A DNA stretch of 64,000 bases, from contig JAKOGI010000002.1 of NCBI GenBank assembly GCA_029747015.1, positions 868,001 through 932,000 of the forward strand, read 5' to 3'. The position numbers and the translations under genes were made by a program. A model generated the notes under the pieces. That model saw only the letters and a list, made by a program, of their open reading frames with translations. It was not told where the DNA came from and ran no database searches. Positions within the stretch are counted from its first letter, which is position 1; each line of letters starts with the position of its first letter. Origin of the DNA: Carnegiea gigantea (Eukaryota; Streptophyta; Magnoliopsida; Caryophyllales; Cactaceae). Of this stretch, positions 1-12,875 are shown one piece after another.

Positions 1-3000
1 TTCCTCTCTGTTCTGGGTTTGTGGCCGGCCGGCCACTGAAGCTGGTGGTTTTTGCTTCTTGACCGGCGCCATCACCACCCGACAACATCATCGTTTTCCA
101 CCCCCTGTTCAAGCTCCAATTTGGTGTGTTCTAAAGTGTTGAAGATGAGCCCTAAAATTCCTAATTCAATTTTCCATTTTAATTATCAATCCAGTTAGTG
201 AATTTGTTTTCGGTTAACTTGAACGAAGTATAATTTGCATCAGAATTGCGTGAGTTTCTCCTTTCTGTCGGAATCCTCTTGTTTTGTTTGATAAAATTTA
301 CTAATTGGATGAATTTCTAGTGATGCAGTAAACTTGAAATTGGGTTAATGAAGCTATAATGGACAGGAAAGAAGGGGGAGATAAGTTGGCTATGCTTACA
401 TAGTGGTGTACAAGAACTGTGGGAAATGGCTGGGTTTGCGCACACAATTAGGTTAGGAGGCAAGTAGATGCAAGGGCCATAGCATGATAATGATGTATTT
501 GAAGTGCTCTGCCATCGTACTATATTAAGTGGCCAATGGTGGTCTATAACCTTAGTATATATGTGTGAGCAATATGGTTTATGCTGCCCTGGTTTATAAG
601 TCTTGTGTTAGAATTGAGGGGCACCCTTGCTGGTAAATATATGCGGGCAGGAGAAAGTCAAATAGAAATTTCTTCCAGTTTCTTGGGACTTAAGATTGTG
701 CATTTTAAACTTTCATGCAACTTTACCTTTGGTGGGAATCCTATTGCACTTGTTGGGAGGCCACATAAATAATAGAGACTCGGTTAGTTTTGAGAATGTT
801 ATATAAGTGCGCCAATCCAAGTCAATTAGGTGGAGTTTTAAAGGATCTTGAGTTATGTCGTGAGTTGGGATTTTTGCCGTTAGAGATTTTGATTTGAAGG
901 GGATGAAGGATTGAGGCGAAAATGGGTGGGAGAAAGGCAGAAGAAGGGGCATTGTGGGAATTTTGAATAGGTGGAATTGCTGTTATAAATCGTATTTTAA
1001 TTTTATAATCGGGAGTAAGCTGTAATGGATTGCCTAATTGAGTAAGCTAGTGATTGGAAAATATATTGGAATTGAGCTTTAAATAACTTAGTGAAATCAG
1101 TGAAGAGGTAAGGTGGTGAGTAATATTATTGGTAAGAATAGAAGTTACTGCTCAGGTCATGATTAGAAATAACTCATTCCTTGTAACCTAACACAATAAT
1201 AACAGTAGTAATAATAATAATAATAATAATAATAATGAAAAGAATGAAAACAATAATAATAAGGGAACTCAAGGGAATTTTAAATTATTTACCTAATTAG
1301 AAAATGTATTAAAACCTCTTAATCTCGCACTAATCACAAAAATTACATACTGAAGCAGGAACGAGGCCACGTTTGTCGCTTCAAGCTGCCAATGGATGTT
1401 TTCCATATAATGGAGAGAGAGAGAGTCTCAAAGACCAGGTACGTACATTGCCTGTGCTTTGCAAGAACCCACATGTTTCTCAGCAATGAAAAATCAATAT
1501 AAGATTTATTTAATGAACCGATTTTCTCAGTGTTTTGTCACATAAACAAGTGACCCCGTCAATTATCAATCATCAGGGCTTGTGCCCATCAATTATCAGG
1601 GCTTATGCCCATCAATATACCCGCGCGCGGCGTCAACTCAAGTTTCTCGATCGGCCTGGGGGGTGAGCACCTAAAGTACGATCGTTTCAAGATGTACATC
1701 GACCAAGGGGTCCACTTTCAGATAATAATCAGCAAATCAATTTTACTTATACATTTTCTCTCTCCTGTTTGTAAAGCAAAAATATTTTGAAATGCGGCCG
1801 GCCCAACTGATTTAACGTAAAACTTATTTTGCCGTATAGGAATGTACGTGTTGAGCTTCGGCTCATCATTCGAATGTTTTCATGTTTTCTGTCTTAGGTA
1901 TGAGAAGTATTGAACAGTCGTCCCCCTGATAAGCCGGAAGGTAGCAAACAATGGACATTTACTGAACGTTAGCTAGTCAACGCTCACAGTGATGATAGGT
2001 TTGTGTCTTGGAGATTGTTATTGTTATTATTGTATAACTTCAAGGGAGATAATGCTTGGTATCGGTAGGCTAAGTTATCAAGTGTGTTATGAATTGTGTA
2101 AGTAGACAAATGTTTATTTTGGATAATTCCAAGGTTTACCAAATCAGGTAGCCTTATTCCATCCCGGAACGGCGGTAATGCCTCCAATCAAATTAAAAGT
2201 CTTCCGCTGTAAATTAACAATAGATGAGTGGTTAAGTTAGAGTAATCAGATATCAGAAATTGGGGGCGTTACAGTGAGTGGCCCACTTTGGCTCGCCGTT
2301 GCAGTTCCGGTAGCGGCTCGTGCCCCCTGAGCGAGCCAAATCCATACCGCTCGCCGTTTATACTGAACAGGTTAAGAGCTAAATTTCAAGTCAACTCGTT
2401 TAAAAAATAAACAGGTACAGGTCAAGGTTTTCAACTGTTTAATAAACGGATTAGGTTCAAATTGAGGATTTCTCAACCCGTTTAAATTCTACACGAATAC
2501 AAACTCAACTCGACCTGACCTATTTGATAATCCTACTCATATTTTGTGTGGTCTGTCTTTGTCATCTCGTTGTGTCCATCCATTCCATTTTCCCTGGTTC
2601 AGAGCTTTGCACCGTAATTTATATTGGCTAACTCCTACCATTTATACGGTTATGCCATCCTAAATAAGAGCACTTATTCTATGATGGATTAGAATTGCCC
2701 CTGATGGCCTTGCATCGGAATTGTGCATCATTAATTAAATGTGGAATAGTAAACCACAAACAAGTATGAATGAAGTTGTCTTAAAAATTATTAATATTAT
2801 AGACACAATAGTTGGATAAGACTTTATTATTTTATTTTTCTCTTGTTCTTCTTATAATGTGAAATAATTCACACATGAATTTTCTTAAGGGACCAAATCA
2901 GATGACACATTATGCCTCATAAATCCCAAAATTGCTCTGCATTCACTTGTTTGATCATATGATATTTGATTGAAACAAACTAATAATATGAAGACTTTAT

Positions 3001-3132
3001 TATTTTATTTTTCTTTTAAAATTGCGCTAACAATTTGATTGAAAATTCCAAGGAAAAGGTTCGATCACACAGTCACCTAGTCACGTACTGCCCCATAAGA
3101 ATGACAGCTAATACTACCGTTAAAGAAGGCAG
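1..3132. other. Intergenic, no gene recognised
   Basis: I see no reading frame with a recognisable domain here. It holds a TAA trinucleotide run at about 1206-1236 and two copies of a 23-bp unit at 1573-1617, whose core GGGCTTRTGCCC is nearly palindromic. The first few hundred bases are less AT-rich and could be the edge of a gene lying outside the window, but nothing shows this directly. Confidence 0.6.
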
Positions 3133-4452
3133 TCACTTTTCCCCTTTCCAAATCCAAACAATATCCTTGAGAGCAGGCCTAGCATCCTCCTTACAAAACT
3201 TGACGTACTCAAGTGTGTCCCCTGAACACTTGGAGAACTCCACCACCGCCACCTCGGCCGCCACCTCGAACACCTCCACTGCCACCGCGAGCCTCCCTTT
3301 TCGCCCTTCGGACTGCCCCTGCATCTTTAATTTGAACTCCTTGGAACTCACTTGAAAGTTCAATTTCTTAGCCAACCCTTCAATCTTAGCCATTATAGCC
3401 GAGGCAGAGGACCTTGAAGTGAACATAGACCCCACCCTCCTCTTACTTTCAAACAAGCTCGACAAATCAAACCCCGATGACATTGCTGAAATGAATTCAA
3501 AAGCATTATAAAACCGAGGAGATGATGATGATGATTTCGACAACATTTCTTGGTCCAGGACTTGGGTTGGGTTCGGGTTTGGGGTTGGGATCGACGGTGA
3601 TAAGGAGGGTTTGAACCCCTTACAGAACCAAGGCTGCCTCATGATCCCCTGAATGGTTAGCCTTTTCCTAGAGTCAACCACCAGGAGCTTAGCCACGAGC
3701 CGACTTGGTTCATAGGGGAACCAAGAGGGGAACTTGTATTCCGCCTTGAACATCCTTTGGTACATTTTCATCACACTCTCTTCTTGAAAGGGTAGAAAGC
3801 CCGAAATAAGAACATATAAAATCACCCCACAAGACCAAATATCGGCCTTGGCCCCATCGTACCCCTTTTTCCTAATGACCTCGGGGGCTACATAGGCCGG
3901 GGTCCCACACCGGGTGTGTAATAACCCGTCGTGCCTCAAATGCTCCGGCAAGGCAGAGAGACCAAAATCCGTGACCTTAAGATTCTCATTCTCATCCAAG
4001 AGGAGGTTCTCAGGCTTCAAGTCCCTATGTGACACCCCTCGACTATGGCAATAATCGATCGCACTAATAAGTTGTTGGAAATACTTGCGCGCAACTTCCT
4101 CACTTAGCCTGCCCTTCGCCACCTTAGCGAATAATTCACCTCCTTTAACATATTCCATGACGAAATATATTCTTCCCCTAGTAGCCATGACTTCCTTAAG
4201 GTCGACCACATTAGGGTGTCGTACCAACCTCATGATGGAGATCTCCCTCTTGATCTGTTCCATCATGCCGGCTTCTTCCACCTTATCTTTGCAGACGACC
4301 TTAATGGCAACGGTCTCGTTGGTGAGTATGTTTCTAGCGGAGTAGACCTTGGCGAAGGTGCCTTGGCCTAGGAGCCTCCCCATCTCATACTTGCCAAAAA
4401 TTATGTTTCTACTAATCTCATGATTTGTGTGTTGATCCATTAGTTCTGGCAT
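3133..4452 (-). CDS. CIPK: CBL-interacting protein kinase, CIPK5/25-like
   Basis: Encodes a 439-residue Ser/Thr kinase of the SnRK3/CIPK family, which is activated by calcineurin B-like calcium sensors and phosphorylates transporters and other targets. The frame is uninterrupted, so the gene is intronless, which fits the intronless CIPK clade. Visible motifs are the glycine loop GQGTFAKVY (29-37), the ATP-binding lysine K51, HRDLKPEN (142-149), DFG (162-164) and an activation loop ending in APE (189-191). After the kinase domain comes the NAF motif, starting [15 protein letters not shown] at 316, which binds CBL. The C-terminal phosphatase-interaction region continues to the stop. Length and order are normal for the family. 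The wording around the NAF motif and the VWIWKGEK end resemble Arabidopsis CIPK5 and CIPK25; the exact orthologue is inferred. A second ATG five codons downstream (4440) could also be the start. Confidence 0.96.
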   Translation of the reverse strand: MPELMDQHTNHEISRNIIFGKYEMGRLLGQGTFAKVYSARNILTNETVAIKVVCKDKVEEAGMMEQIKREISIMRLVRHPNVVDLKEVMATRGRIYFVMEYVKGGELFAKVAKGRLSEEVARKYFQQLISAIDYCHSRGVSHRDLKPENLLLDENENLKVTDFGLSALPEHLRHDGLLHTRCGTPAYVAPEVIRKKGYDGAKADIWSCGVILYVLISGFLPFQEESVMKMYQRMFKAEYKFPSWFPYEPSRLVAKLLVVDSRKRLTIQGIMRQPWFCKGFKPSLSPSIPTPNPNPTQVLDQEMLSKSSSSSPRFYNAFEFISAMSSGFDLSSLFESKRRVGSMFTSRSSASAIMAKIEGLAKKLNFQVSSKEFKLKMQGQSEGRKGRLAVAVEVFEVAAEVAVVEFSKCSGDTLEYVKFCKEDARPALKDIVWIWKGEK

Positions 4453-4615
4453 AGAGAGTTCAAGCAGCTAGCTTAGCTTGAAGGTAAGCAGGGTATATAT
4501 AATCTGACTTGGTGATGAAGAAGCCTGGGATGAGTGGAATTGAAGATTTATTGATTTGGGTTAGCAGTTGAAGAATTAGACCAGTAGTTGAAGAAAGTGC
4601 CGATTGATGAGTACT

Positions 4616-4651
<36 letters not shown>

Positions 4652-4748
4652 GTGTAGCCAGTATTGTTGGAGGAGGAGGATATGGTTGTGGGAGGGATCA
4701 AATCGGATGTTTACTGATCGAGGGAGCATTGACATTGAAATATATAGA
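4453..4748 (-). promoter_or_regulatory. CIPK 5' leader and TATA candidate
   Basis: Upstream of the CIPK start, on the minus strand, is a TATA-like stretch (TCTATATATTT) at about 4739-4748. It is followed by a (CT)n tract, read as (GA)n on the plus strand, at 4621-4649. Pyrimidine-rich CT tracts are common in plant 5' leaders. The distance from TATA to ATG, about 290 bp, allows a leader of about 260 bases. No transcript evidence is available. Confidence 0.45.
4621..4649. repeat. (GA)n microsatellite
   Basis: A pure GA dinucleotide run of about 29 bases in the presumed CIPK 5' leader. Confidence 0.95.
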
Positions 4749-4749
4749 C

Positions 4750-7076
4750 ATTGAAGTTGTATAGGATGGGAAAGTCTTGGCGTATTAGGATTCGATAATT
4801 GCTATAATTTTAAAATACTACTCCTTTTAGAAATAAGAGTTTGATTCAAGTCTTATAAAAATTCAACTTTTAGATATAAAGGGGGATAATTTTTTGTCAA
4901 TCACTCAATCTTTCTATTTCAACAGCTACATTTATCAAACACATTTATTTTGAATCGCTAGTTAAACAGCTAACTACTAACCACTAGTGAGTCACAGTCA
5001 ATCGCTCGTAAAACTACCAACAGTTAGTAAAACGATTAACCATTATCAAAACTACTAATTTTATCGAACACACCTATAATAATAATCATCGAGTATTAGA
5101 TTTCAAATTAGCTACAGGAAGGACGCATGGTTTTGTACGCTACTTTCCGCGACAAATTCTTAATTGTTGTGGGGGACGTATCGTATGTAGGAGACTGGGA
5201 GTCGGGCTATGGAGGACGCTGGACGGTCTCCGGCTTGGAGCGGAAGGAGCGTACATCTAATAATATAATTAGGATCAACACCAAAAAAAGAAAAAAAAAA
5301 GTACTTGACATAAAAAGCAAAAGAATAAAAAAGAAAAAAAGGGTTAACATATATATTAATACCACTTTTTTCTAAGTGGAGACTGGAGAGGAGTTCGAAT
5401 GGGAAGTTCCGCTTTTTGATTTGTTAATAACTCAAGTTTAATACCACTTGTTTTGATTTATTGTGAATATAAGATTTTTGTCTTCATTTAGACAATGGTT
5501 ATATAATTAATTTTACAATGTAAATATCAGTTAAATTAATCGATAAGAATTTCTAAAAAATATAATTTACGTTTAATCCATATTGAACATTTCACTCCTT
5601 CATACTAAAAGGAAACGAAGGTTATTCATATTTCAAAAAGACAGGAACTTTACCACCAATTAAAATTCGTCCTTATCCAAATCCTTATCAAAAAAGAGCA
5701 TTGGGAAAAAATATTCTTAACATCAACCATTGATGTCTTTGTACCTTGTAAGATGATGACTTTGACCGTATGCAATAGTACCTTTTTAGCTTTATTTGCT
5801 ACTATAGAGCTTATATTATCCAATTGTGGAATTAGGGATGCAAGTTTATTATAAAATGAATATGATTTGCATGCCCATCTACCATTCTATTTATTTATTG
5901 AATAAAACTTTGGTGAAATTTTATTTTATTGTGTATTTAGTTTGTGTTGCACTATCAGTAATATCTCTATCTCTATTTATATTTTTCCTCTGTCTTTGAT
6001 GTAGAGATCAACTCTTTTTAATGAAGTTCCATAACAACCTTACCCCTAAATAAAAGGGGGATAAAAATCAGTGAAGATTGTATTTCTTTATTTTATATTC
6101 GTGTTGTAAATATCGAACGATGGATTAAATACAAATGAATTTGTCTCTTTCTTGCGAAAAAGTCCAAAAGAAGAAACTTGTAAAGATGAACTTTCTCTTA
6201 GTTGATTGATGCAATACAATTTTCTCAAGGGGAACCAAACACCTTTGACACAAGTGCATCAGTGCATGGCCAGATCCACTTTCCCCCCGGGTGGGGCTGC
6301 TGCAAGAAATTGTCCACTGTTAAGTCAAATATATTCAATTCGACATTATCTAGGCTTCGCATGCACCCGCTATCAGCAAAATTGGAGGAGATCATGACCC
6401 CCCCCCCCCCCCCCCAAAAGAAAGGTTGCAGGGGATTAGCCCTTTTTTTAAGGAGAGGAGTTTAGTACAAATTACTTTGAGGCCTCTAAATAGAACCGAA
6501 GTTCCTTTTCTTAAAGATTTTATTCACTCATTGTGCAGCTGGTATTTCGTATAAGTTTTTGAGATACAAGAATGTATCTCTTACGCTCGTGTTGCACTCA
6601 TAAGTGTAAGCATTAGTGCCTTAGGAGTGAACATAAATTCAAAAGGACAGTAATGTTGGAAAATCTCTTGATCGATGTCAATAAAAGCATACCAATGAAT
6701 GTCATAATTCCACATATTTATAGAGATGTTCGCACCTCCTCATGAAAGGAATACATTCTTTCATAAAAAATACTTCTAATGATTAAACATATCTCCTAAA
6801 CAGCACACCCAGACCTTCAAGTAGGAGATATTAATTAGTTAATTAATTAATTCACACCTCTTTATAAATAATAATTTAGGTAATTATTATTTATATATGT
6901 CTTATTATACATTTCCATTTTTATGAAAATTATCTCCAACACATTCTCCCCATACAATAATATTTCTAATTTCCAACTACATTAGTAGTTGAGCAAAGCT
7001 GTACTTGACTTGACAACCTGATTTTCTTGCCTATTCTCTTTTATGTTTTGACACAAAACAAGGTGAATGACATTTA
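4750..7076. other. Intergenic, no gene recognised
   Basis: AT-rich DNA with no supported reading frame. It has a C-run of about 17 followed by AAAAG near 6397-6420. Otherwise I see nothing in it. Confidence 0.55.
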
Positions 7077-7658
7077 GGTTCTGTTTAATCCTTAAAAAAT
7101 TTCGTAGAAGGAAGAGTTGAAGGAAAAAAAAAAGTGAAGGAAAAAAAGTAGAGAGAAAATCAGTTTTTTTCCCTCTTATTTAGATTGAGAAAAGAATACT
7201 AAAATTTGGATTAGAAATTGGAATGTTGATGAACTACTTGAATCATTTTGATATCATTTAAGCAATGTGTGGTTGGAAAAGGTTGAAAATTTTCTTTAAA
7301 CTTCCCTTACAATTTTATGAGGAAAATTTTTTCACTTGCTTCTAACAACTTTTTCACCTAACACTATACATAACCGCTTTTTATGCCACGTTGACTTTAT
7401 GAGATTTTTTTTTTTCCATATATTGGTTAAATAAAAAGGCATCATTATATATGGAGCGCAGTTATAGTGGTTGTCACTATATAACAAAATTTTACAATTT
7501 TATGAGGAAAATTTTATCACTTGCTTCTAACAACTTTTTCACCTAACTTTCCTCCATATTTTTTTTGTTTGTGATTTTCTCTAAACCAAACACAAGAAAA
7601 AAGTAACTTTCTCAAATTTTTTTCTTTCCACCAAATTTTTCAACGTCCAAACAGCGCC
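7077..7658. mobile_element. Tourist-like MITE with nested insertion
   Basis: A 582-bp non-coding element flanked on both sides by TTA (7074-7076 and 7659-7661). The ends are imperfect inverted repeats: the left end reads GGTTCTGTTTAATCC and the right end, reversed, GGCGCTGTTTGGACG. A 3-bp TTA duplication with short terminal repeats is the signature of PIF/Harbinger-derived Tourist MITEs. The interior is AT-rich and contains an insertion at about 7363-7491 bracketed by a 55-bp direct duplication. Confidence 0.6.
7361..7483. repeat. Dispersed repeat, copy 1
   Basis: About 123 bp that recur with few differences at 15528-15646. Shared text includes ATGCCACGTTGACTTTATGA and AGTTATAGTGGTTGTCACTA. 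In this copy it sits inside the MITE at 7077-7658. Confidence 0.75.
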
Positions 7659-10600
7659 TTAGTTAGAAATCTTGAAGACACTCAAATATTCAAATATATA
7701 AACTAGTGAAAAAGAAAGACACTCGTAGAATTTCAAAAAATTAGAGGTGGCGAAGATTTGAATTCACGTCAAATTTTAAAGCAGACGAATCAAATAACAC
7801 ATCTAAATTTAAACGACATATTTGAAGAATAAAAATAGGAAATATTAGGTATTTAAATTCAAAATTCAAATAAAAAACCCATGATAGTTTTCATTTTTTG
7901 GATCAGAAGACAAAAGTAGTCTGGTCAAATAAAATTTAGCCATCACTAATTTAGCATAAAGAATCAAAAAATGGAATTGACCAGAGGAAGATATACATGC
8001 CACATCATAATACAAAATGATTAGAGCGGTTGGTCATTCTACATGTGTTGTCCAAAATAAAATAACTTCATGTTAACCAAATTTATTATTATATCCCCTT
8101 CATGAATATGTTCACTTGGAGCATTTAATCTATTTGTTAAAATACTATTTATTTATATGGTTTGATTCTAGTTTTGATTATTACGAATGACATCATTAGT
8201 TTGGTATTTTCGCTCTTGTGCTTATCGATTCAGCAGTATTTGTTGATCCACAAAATTATTTTTTTGATAAAGGGAGAAAAAGCAAAGCTAATTATATATG
8301 CTCTCTTCGGGGAAAGGACAATGCATTAGGTGTGAATTGTATGACACTGACCAACATATCAAGGGTTGCTCGGGAATTATTTGAGTACATTTCCAAAAAC
8401 TACAACTAAGCCTCATCCAAATGTTATGGCGTGATGAGATTCTTTCCTGGTTCAATAATGAACGGAACTGATGACCCTCACTGCCGAAACTCCATAATCG
8501 TTTGTGGCGATCACTGCTTGTCTTTTACAGATTTAGTACTTTGAGAGCTGGGATGGTCGGTTTTTGGTCATCCTAATCTTCTTATCGATGAGTTTTTTTC
8601 CGTCTTTTCATGGTATTTATATTTTGTAAAAGTATTTTTCTTCAAGTGTGAGAGTTATCGTGTCTCACTTCGATTGTGAGAGTTTATTTTATGATTGTTT
8701 GATTTGTCTTTACGTTATTGTTTCACTTGTTTTCTAAAGGAAGATAATGTACTGTTACATTGCGAAGAGACTTGTCAGTGCAGTTCGACACTTCAAATAC
8801 AACCTCTTAGTTTAAATACGACCTGACCTCACCCAAAGGAATTACACGATATCGGCAAATCTATATGTTCAGCAAGATATTACAACAGATATGTGGAACT
8901 CTTCCTAATGTTGTAAAGTGAAACAATGATTGTGGGAAGGCGAGTTAATTTTCTAGAGATGTAAGTTGTATTTTTTCATCGGGTACATGTTTACCGGTGA
9001 ATATGTGGATGGGGTTGGTTCAATATGTACGATATGATTTACGCAAATAAATTATTGAAATATAATCTTTATTAAATTCTAAATATGAATTGGGTGATAA
9101 TTATCGCAATAATAGAAAAAATACAATAGAATTAATGATGTATTTTATTTTAAAATCATTTAAAATAATATTTCAATAAACTTATAAGATGAAATATCAA
9201 GCTAAATCTAAATCGTCTGCCTTCTCTTGCACTTAGGTAATCGTTCAGTGTTCTTCATTAGAGTCTTGCCAAATAATTATCCAATAAGCGTCTCCGTAAG
9301 AGGGAAAAAAAAATAAAATAATAATACTAAAAAATGGTCCAATAGAAACAATCTTTGACAACATTGAGCGCATGGCTAGATGGGCCGAAGATTTTGCATT
9401 GTTTCAAACTTCAATGAATTGGCCCTTATCTGGTTCTGGATTGCACATATGTTAAAATTACTTTTGGATCAATCTAATTGGGCTCCAGCCCACTTTAAAC
9501 TCGTTTCTGGTTGTTTAAAACCTATTCGAACTACAGTGGGTTTGAGCCTAGGTGGGCCTTACAACTGTTTAAGGGTCCATGTCGATCTTCCAGCCCAGTC
9601 CAATGTACGATTTTTTTTTTGGGGGGGGGGATAGCAGGAATGTATTTTGGACTTTTATGATATTTGAGTTATTAACACTTGTAATTTTGTATTTCAAAAT
9701 TAAGGTCATTTTGAAAATTAAATGGATGTCTAGCGATGAACTTTGTGCCTTGCAAATTCGATTTTAGCGTGTTCTCTTAGTATTGGGCCTAGACCACATT
9801 CGTAATCACAATCCTATGGATAGATTCAAGTAGAAAAGCCTATGTAAATACCTTCCCTCAACACCCCCCCCCCCCAAAAAAAAGAAGTTATAGAATGTTA
9901 AAAAGTTTTTGTTCTTTAAGGTAAGTACAACATTAGATTTTTTACAAGTTCTAAGTTGAATGGTAAAAAACCTACCACCATATTTATCTTAGATAATAAA
10001 AAGTTTGACAGTTTACCTTGACTATGCTTTTAAAAAAGTATATGTCAATAGCAGAGACCATCATAATTGGGATTAAAAGGGAAGAGAACACAACTATGAC
10101 TCTAAGATGCATGATCATGTTGACATCTTGTCTAACAGCTACACGCAATAAGAGTAGACATGACAAAAGAATTCAAATTAACTTTTTTATTTTGGATTTT
10201 TGGATGGTAATAATCTCACTTTTGGGGCTATTAGATGAGAATAATCTGATCTTTAAAAATACTGCTCAACAAACTAGTTTTTAAGAGTACTTATTTTCGA
10301 TATACTAATTAGATTCAAGTGAATGAAACTTTGACTGGCCAATTTGTCGGCATGTTAATTTATTTGTCCGGTGTTGATGGTATATTTTTTTCTTTCACTT
10401 TTTTCAGCACCATCATTTAGGTGTGATGAATAAGCGATCATATAAATACTTACTGCATTTCGGATTACTTATTTTATTTGGAGCACCATCAATTCACAAA
10501 CACTTTTATTCATCAATTTGATATATGTGCTAAATTATTTATCAATCTTTGTTAGTGTATTATCATCTATTTCTCCATCACTCGCATTCATATATGATGA

Positions 10601-11203
10601 ATAAGATAGCATATAATCAAATTGGCTAGTCAAAGTTTTGAAGATTTGAAATTGATATATTTAGAATAACTACCCTTAAAAGTTGGCTTGCTGAATTTTA
10701 ATGACAAAGATCGTATTATTCTCATTAACATGCCCTGAAAAAAGTGAGATTATTAATGTCCAAAGCTCTTTTTTATTTTTTTAATTAACGTGTGCTAGCC
10801 TCGAAGATAGCTGTTCTTTTTATCCCTCACATATGCTTCAGTTGTCTAGTTATTTCAACCGTTGCATCAAGCAAAAGCTGACTGTATTTACACCATCGAC
10901 TCTAGAATGACTTATTTGCTAGTTACGGAGGCGATTATTCTTTGTTAGAACATGGAATTGTGGTCCAAATGAGCAAGTTGCTAACTATTTGGCTTAGGTC
11001 TCGATTAGATCTTTTTTTTTTTTGGGTTTAATAGCTGGGTATTACATGTGAAAAGAAAATGTCAAAGTAAAGTACAAACAATTAGTTTAACGTACATTTA
11101 ATTCCTCTGCTAGTTTTTTTTATATATATATAAAAAAAAAGCGCTCTTACTCATAGATAGGCAGATTCAAATGAACCTACACAAAGTTGGTTCTTTTATC
11201 TCA
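7659..11203. other. Intergenic, no gene recognised
   Basis: No domain-bearing frame. A 63-codon frame at 8218-8409 has no recognisable homology. Two compound homopolymer tracts occur: T-run then G-run at about 9610-9630, and C-run then A-run at about 9864-9884. Confidence 0.55.
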
Positions 11204-11449
11204 GGGCCTGTTCTTTTCGCAGGTAAATTGGGGTGGATAAAATGGTGAAATAGATTGAGATAAGTTGAAATAGATTGAGGTGGGTTGAAGTATGTTGAAA
11301 TGGATTGAAACTTTTTATGTGATAAATTGAACTTGGTTAAAATAGTGAAAATGGATTGAGGTAGGTTGAGGTAGGTTGAAGTATGTTGAAGTGGGTTAAA
11401 GTGGATCGAGGTTAGTATTCTAGAATTGACCCACAAAAAGAACAGACCC
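11204..11449. mobile_element. Harbinger-type MITE, decamer family (copy 1)
   Basis: A 246-bp element with terminal inverted repeats (left GGGCCTGTTCTTTTCG; right end reversed GGGTCTGTTCTTTTTG), flanked by TCA on both sides (11201-11203, 11450-11452). The interior is built of degenerate 10-bp units of the form GGTTGAAGTN. A 3-bp TNA duplication suggests PIF/Harbinger mobilisation. Relatives lie at 12661, 25681, 26633 and 36435. Confidence 0.7.
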
Positions 11450-11614
11450 TCAATGTAAACCAATGATTTGGTCATTAGTCTCATTCGAACTAATTTTCAT
11501 CACATGAATGCATGCGGAAGAAGTAATCTAATTAGTTTGTTGCAAAATTGTAGGTATGCTTCTGACACAACTTCTACAACATCATATATTTGGCTACTGA
11601 AATGTGATATTAAA

Positions 11615-12245
11615 GGTGTGTTTGGTAGGAAAGAAAATTATTTTCTCGAAAAATAATTTTTTCATTTTACGTTGTTTGGTAAAAATCGGAGAGGGAAATC
11701 ATTTTCAGGGGAAAATCATTTTACCCCATGGGACGGAAATTGTTTTCCTTTGAAAAAGTAGGGAAAATTATTTTCCAGCTCTATGATATTGCAGTTTCAA
11801 GCCGGATTTTCGTTCTCTTTCTTTGCTTCTCCTTTATCTCATTCTCTACTTCCCCCTTACCTCTCGCATTTTCAGAATAGCTATGGTTTAGGGTTGAGTT
11901 TGTGCACGCTCTCTCTCTCTCTCTCTCTCTATGAACCCCTTTTTTTTCTCCCCTTCTTTGGTTAAAGAAAAAAAATATTATTATGAATTTGTAAGGCCTG
12001 TTTAATGACCAAGTTAACTGGTTATCTATTAACTTAGCTTATTAGTAGCAAACAATTGAAAATGATTGTCTTAGAAATAGTTTTTCATTCTATCAACCAG
12101 CAGAAAATGAAGTGTGAAGAAAATTATTTTCACCCCTACCACCAAATAGTAGAAAATGTAAGTGGAAAATTATTTTTCTTAGAAAAACATTTTCCATGGA
12201 AAATGATTTTCTAGAAAAATGATTTCTTCCCCTACCAAACACACC
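11615..12245. mobile_element. MITE with GGTGTGTTTGGTAGG ends
   Basis: A non-coding element of about 630 bp. It starts GGTGTGTTTGGTAGG and ends with the reverse complement of that sequence (CCTACCAAACACACC). Inside are further mirrored stretches rich in GAAAATNATTTTC and a CT microsatellite near 11910-11930. The ends resemble a common class of plant MITEs. I could not define a clean target-site duplication. Confidence 0.6.
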
Positions 12246-12660
12246 CTAAAAGTAAAATTATCCTACGTTTGACAAAATTAGCAACCTTGAACATGCATAT
12301 AAAGTTTTTTTCTTTATCTATTCAATTCAAGGGAAGGAGATTGAGAGTCCAAAATCAAAGTTAAATATTTAAATCAATTATAACATTAACTCTAATTTTT
12401 CATTTGTCAAGATGGCAATATTTGCATTGTCTATAGATTTCATATTAAATACATTTTTTTTAGTTGTAACATTAAATAATGAATTAGAATTTTTTGATAA
12501 CAAATAAATACTAAAATACTAATTGTCAATGAAACATGTGTCACAACCATAGCGTTTGCGCTTGCTTATATATATGTGTGTGTGATTTGATAAGTTATTC
12601 AACTCTAGGCCCAAGTTTGAGATAATGCCACCCAGTAAATCTCCATTAATTGGCGGCTTA

Positions 12661-12875
12661 GGCTCTGTACTTTTCGTTGGGAAATACGGGTTAGAAAATA
12701 GGTGACATTGGTTGAGATTGATTGAAGTAAGTATTTTTTTGTTGAAGTGGGTAGAAATTAATTGAAGTTGGAAGAAATTCGCATTTCTTTTTTGAATTGG
12801 GTTGACGTTGGAATTTTTTTATTGAAGTTGGTTGAAGTTGATCAATTAGAATTTACCAACGAAAAGAATAGGCCC
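12661..12875. mobile_element. Harbinger-type MITE, decamer family (copy 2)
   Basis: Begins GGCTCTGTACTTTTCGTTGG and ends ACCAACGAAAAGAATAGGCCC, matching the ends of the 11204 element. It is flanked by TTA on the left and TAA on the right, so the duplication is imperfect. The interior again has GGTTGAAGTT-like decamers. Confidence 0.6.

Noticed and set aside
4460..4735. 91-codon frame upstream of the CIPK gene as a coding exon
   Set aside because: It is driven by the CT repeat, is low-complexity, and the CIPK domain is already complete from 4452.
8218..8409. 63-codon frame as a small gene
   Set aside because: No recognisable domain, and no leader or splice context that would support it.
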